This document shows, one piece after another, positions 63,979 through 64,000 of a DNA stretch of 64,000 nucleotides. How positions within the stretch are numbered: the first letter of the stretch is position 1; each line of letters opens with the position of its first letter. Below the pieces are notes generated by a model. That model worked only from the letters and a program-made list of their open reading frames with translations. It had not been told where the DNA came from and searched no databases. The DNA lies in NCBI RefSeq assembly GCF_024733015.1, contig NZ_JANKJG010000003.1, positions 239,156-303,155 of the forward strand, given 5' to 3'. This DNA is from Pseudosulfitobacter koreensis. GTDB lineage: Bacteria > Pseudomonadota > Alphaproteobacteria > Rhodobacterales > Rhodobacteraceae. The translations under genes were made by a program, and so were the position numbers.

Positions 63979-64000
63979 GTGATCGACATGGGATTTTTGA
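63979..64000 (+). CDS. Possible istA start (IS21 transposase, truncated by the window)
   Basis: GTG 63979 opens VIDMGFL, with CAGGGAG upstream. IS21-family IstA proteins often begin with similar sequence. Only seven codons are visible, so identity rests on position right after the IS21-like end repeats. Confidence 0.35.

Larger units (their letters stand above)
58505..64000. mobile_element. Integrated element at tRNA-Ser, left part (right end beyond the window)
   Basis: Starts at the point where the tRNA sequence stops. It carries two tyrosine recombinases (58605-59678 and 62565-63659), an excisionase-like gene, an XRE regulator, a small unknown protein, a truncated nuclease and remains of IS21-family elements. 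Codon use and local base composition are visibly more A+T-rich than in the core. The right attachment site is not in the window. Confidence 0.78.

Noticed and set aside
1..64000. CRISPR arrays, rRNA operons, replication origin
   Set aside because: No regularly spaced 25-40 base repeats, no rRNA sequence and no dnaA box cluster were seen.

Overview
The window is GC-rich chromosomal DNA from an alphaproteobacterium, most likely a marine Rhodobacteraceae (Roseobacter-group) species. This rests on an Irr-type Fur regulator beside fabA-fabB-fabI, a SAM/SAH riboswitch in front of metK (a motif known mainly from Rhodobacterales), a CP4-like class II aroA in the order aroA-cmk-rpsA-ihfB-trpF-trpB, paired PaaI thioesterases with a MATE exporter, and a glutaryl-CoA dehydrogenase with a divergent LysR gene. 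No rRNA operon, CRISPR array or replication origin was seen.

Bases 1-30000 are core and catabolic genes in short operons. In order they are: two MerR regulators with a LiuR-like operator between them; thioesterases plus a MATE pump; a DUF952-DUF1330-pyrD operon; a secreted 5'-nucleotidase; an MFS permease; a YedK/HMCES-type DNA-protein crosslink protein; a cupredoxin-like secreted protein; LysR/gcdH; an SDR, CIA30-like, enolase-superfamily and Zn-alcohol dehydrogenase group; a pcaD-pcaB-MFS operon; a threonine/serine dehydratase, hydrolase and haloacid dehalogenase operon; an FKBP; a THUMP methyltransferase; fabA-fabB-fabI; irr; a phytanoyl-CoA dioxygenase; and miaB.

Bases 30000-58200 hold housekeeping genes: an OmpA-like protein and a lipoprotein that share a cysteine-containing motif; phoH-like, ybeY, corC and lnt; riboswitch-metK; trmB; a semialdehyde dehydrogenase; aroA, a membrane protein, cmk, an aldo-keto reductase, rpsA, ihfB, a LapA-domain protein, trpF, a sulfotransferase-like gene and trpB; DUF2237, a serine hydrolase, DUF2332, pth and rplY; an MFS permease; a second sulfotransferase; an FMN 2-hydroxyacid dehydrogenase; trpA; and ychF. 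Short conserved sequences recur just after genes across this part.

From about 58465 to the right edge the DNA is an integrated element. It starts exactly inside a tRNA-Ser(GCU) gene, of which only the 5' half remains. It holds two paralogous tyrosine recombinases that both have Gly where the first catalytic Arg should be, an excisionase-like gene, an XRE regulator, an unknown 101-residue protein, an eroded IS21-family remnant (istB fragment plus 23-bp-period end repeats), a truncated HNH nuclease resembling PtuB-type defence effectors, and at the far right the end of a second IS21-like element. This is the accessory and most unusual part of the window.
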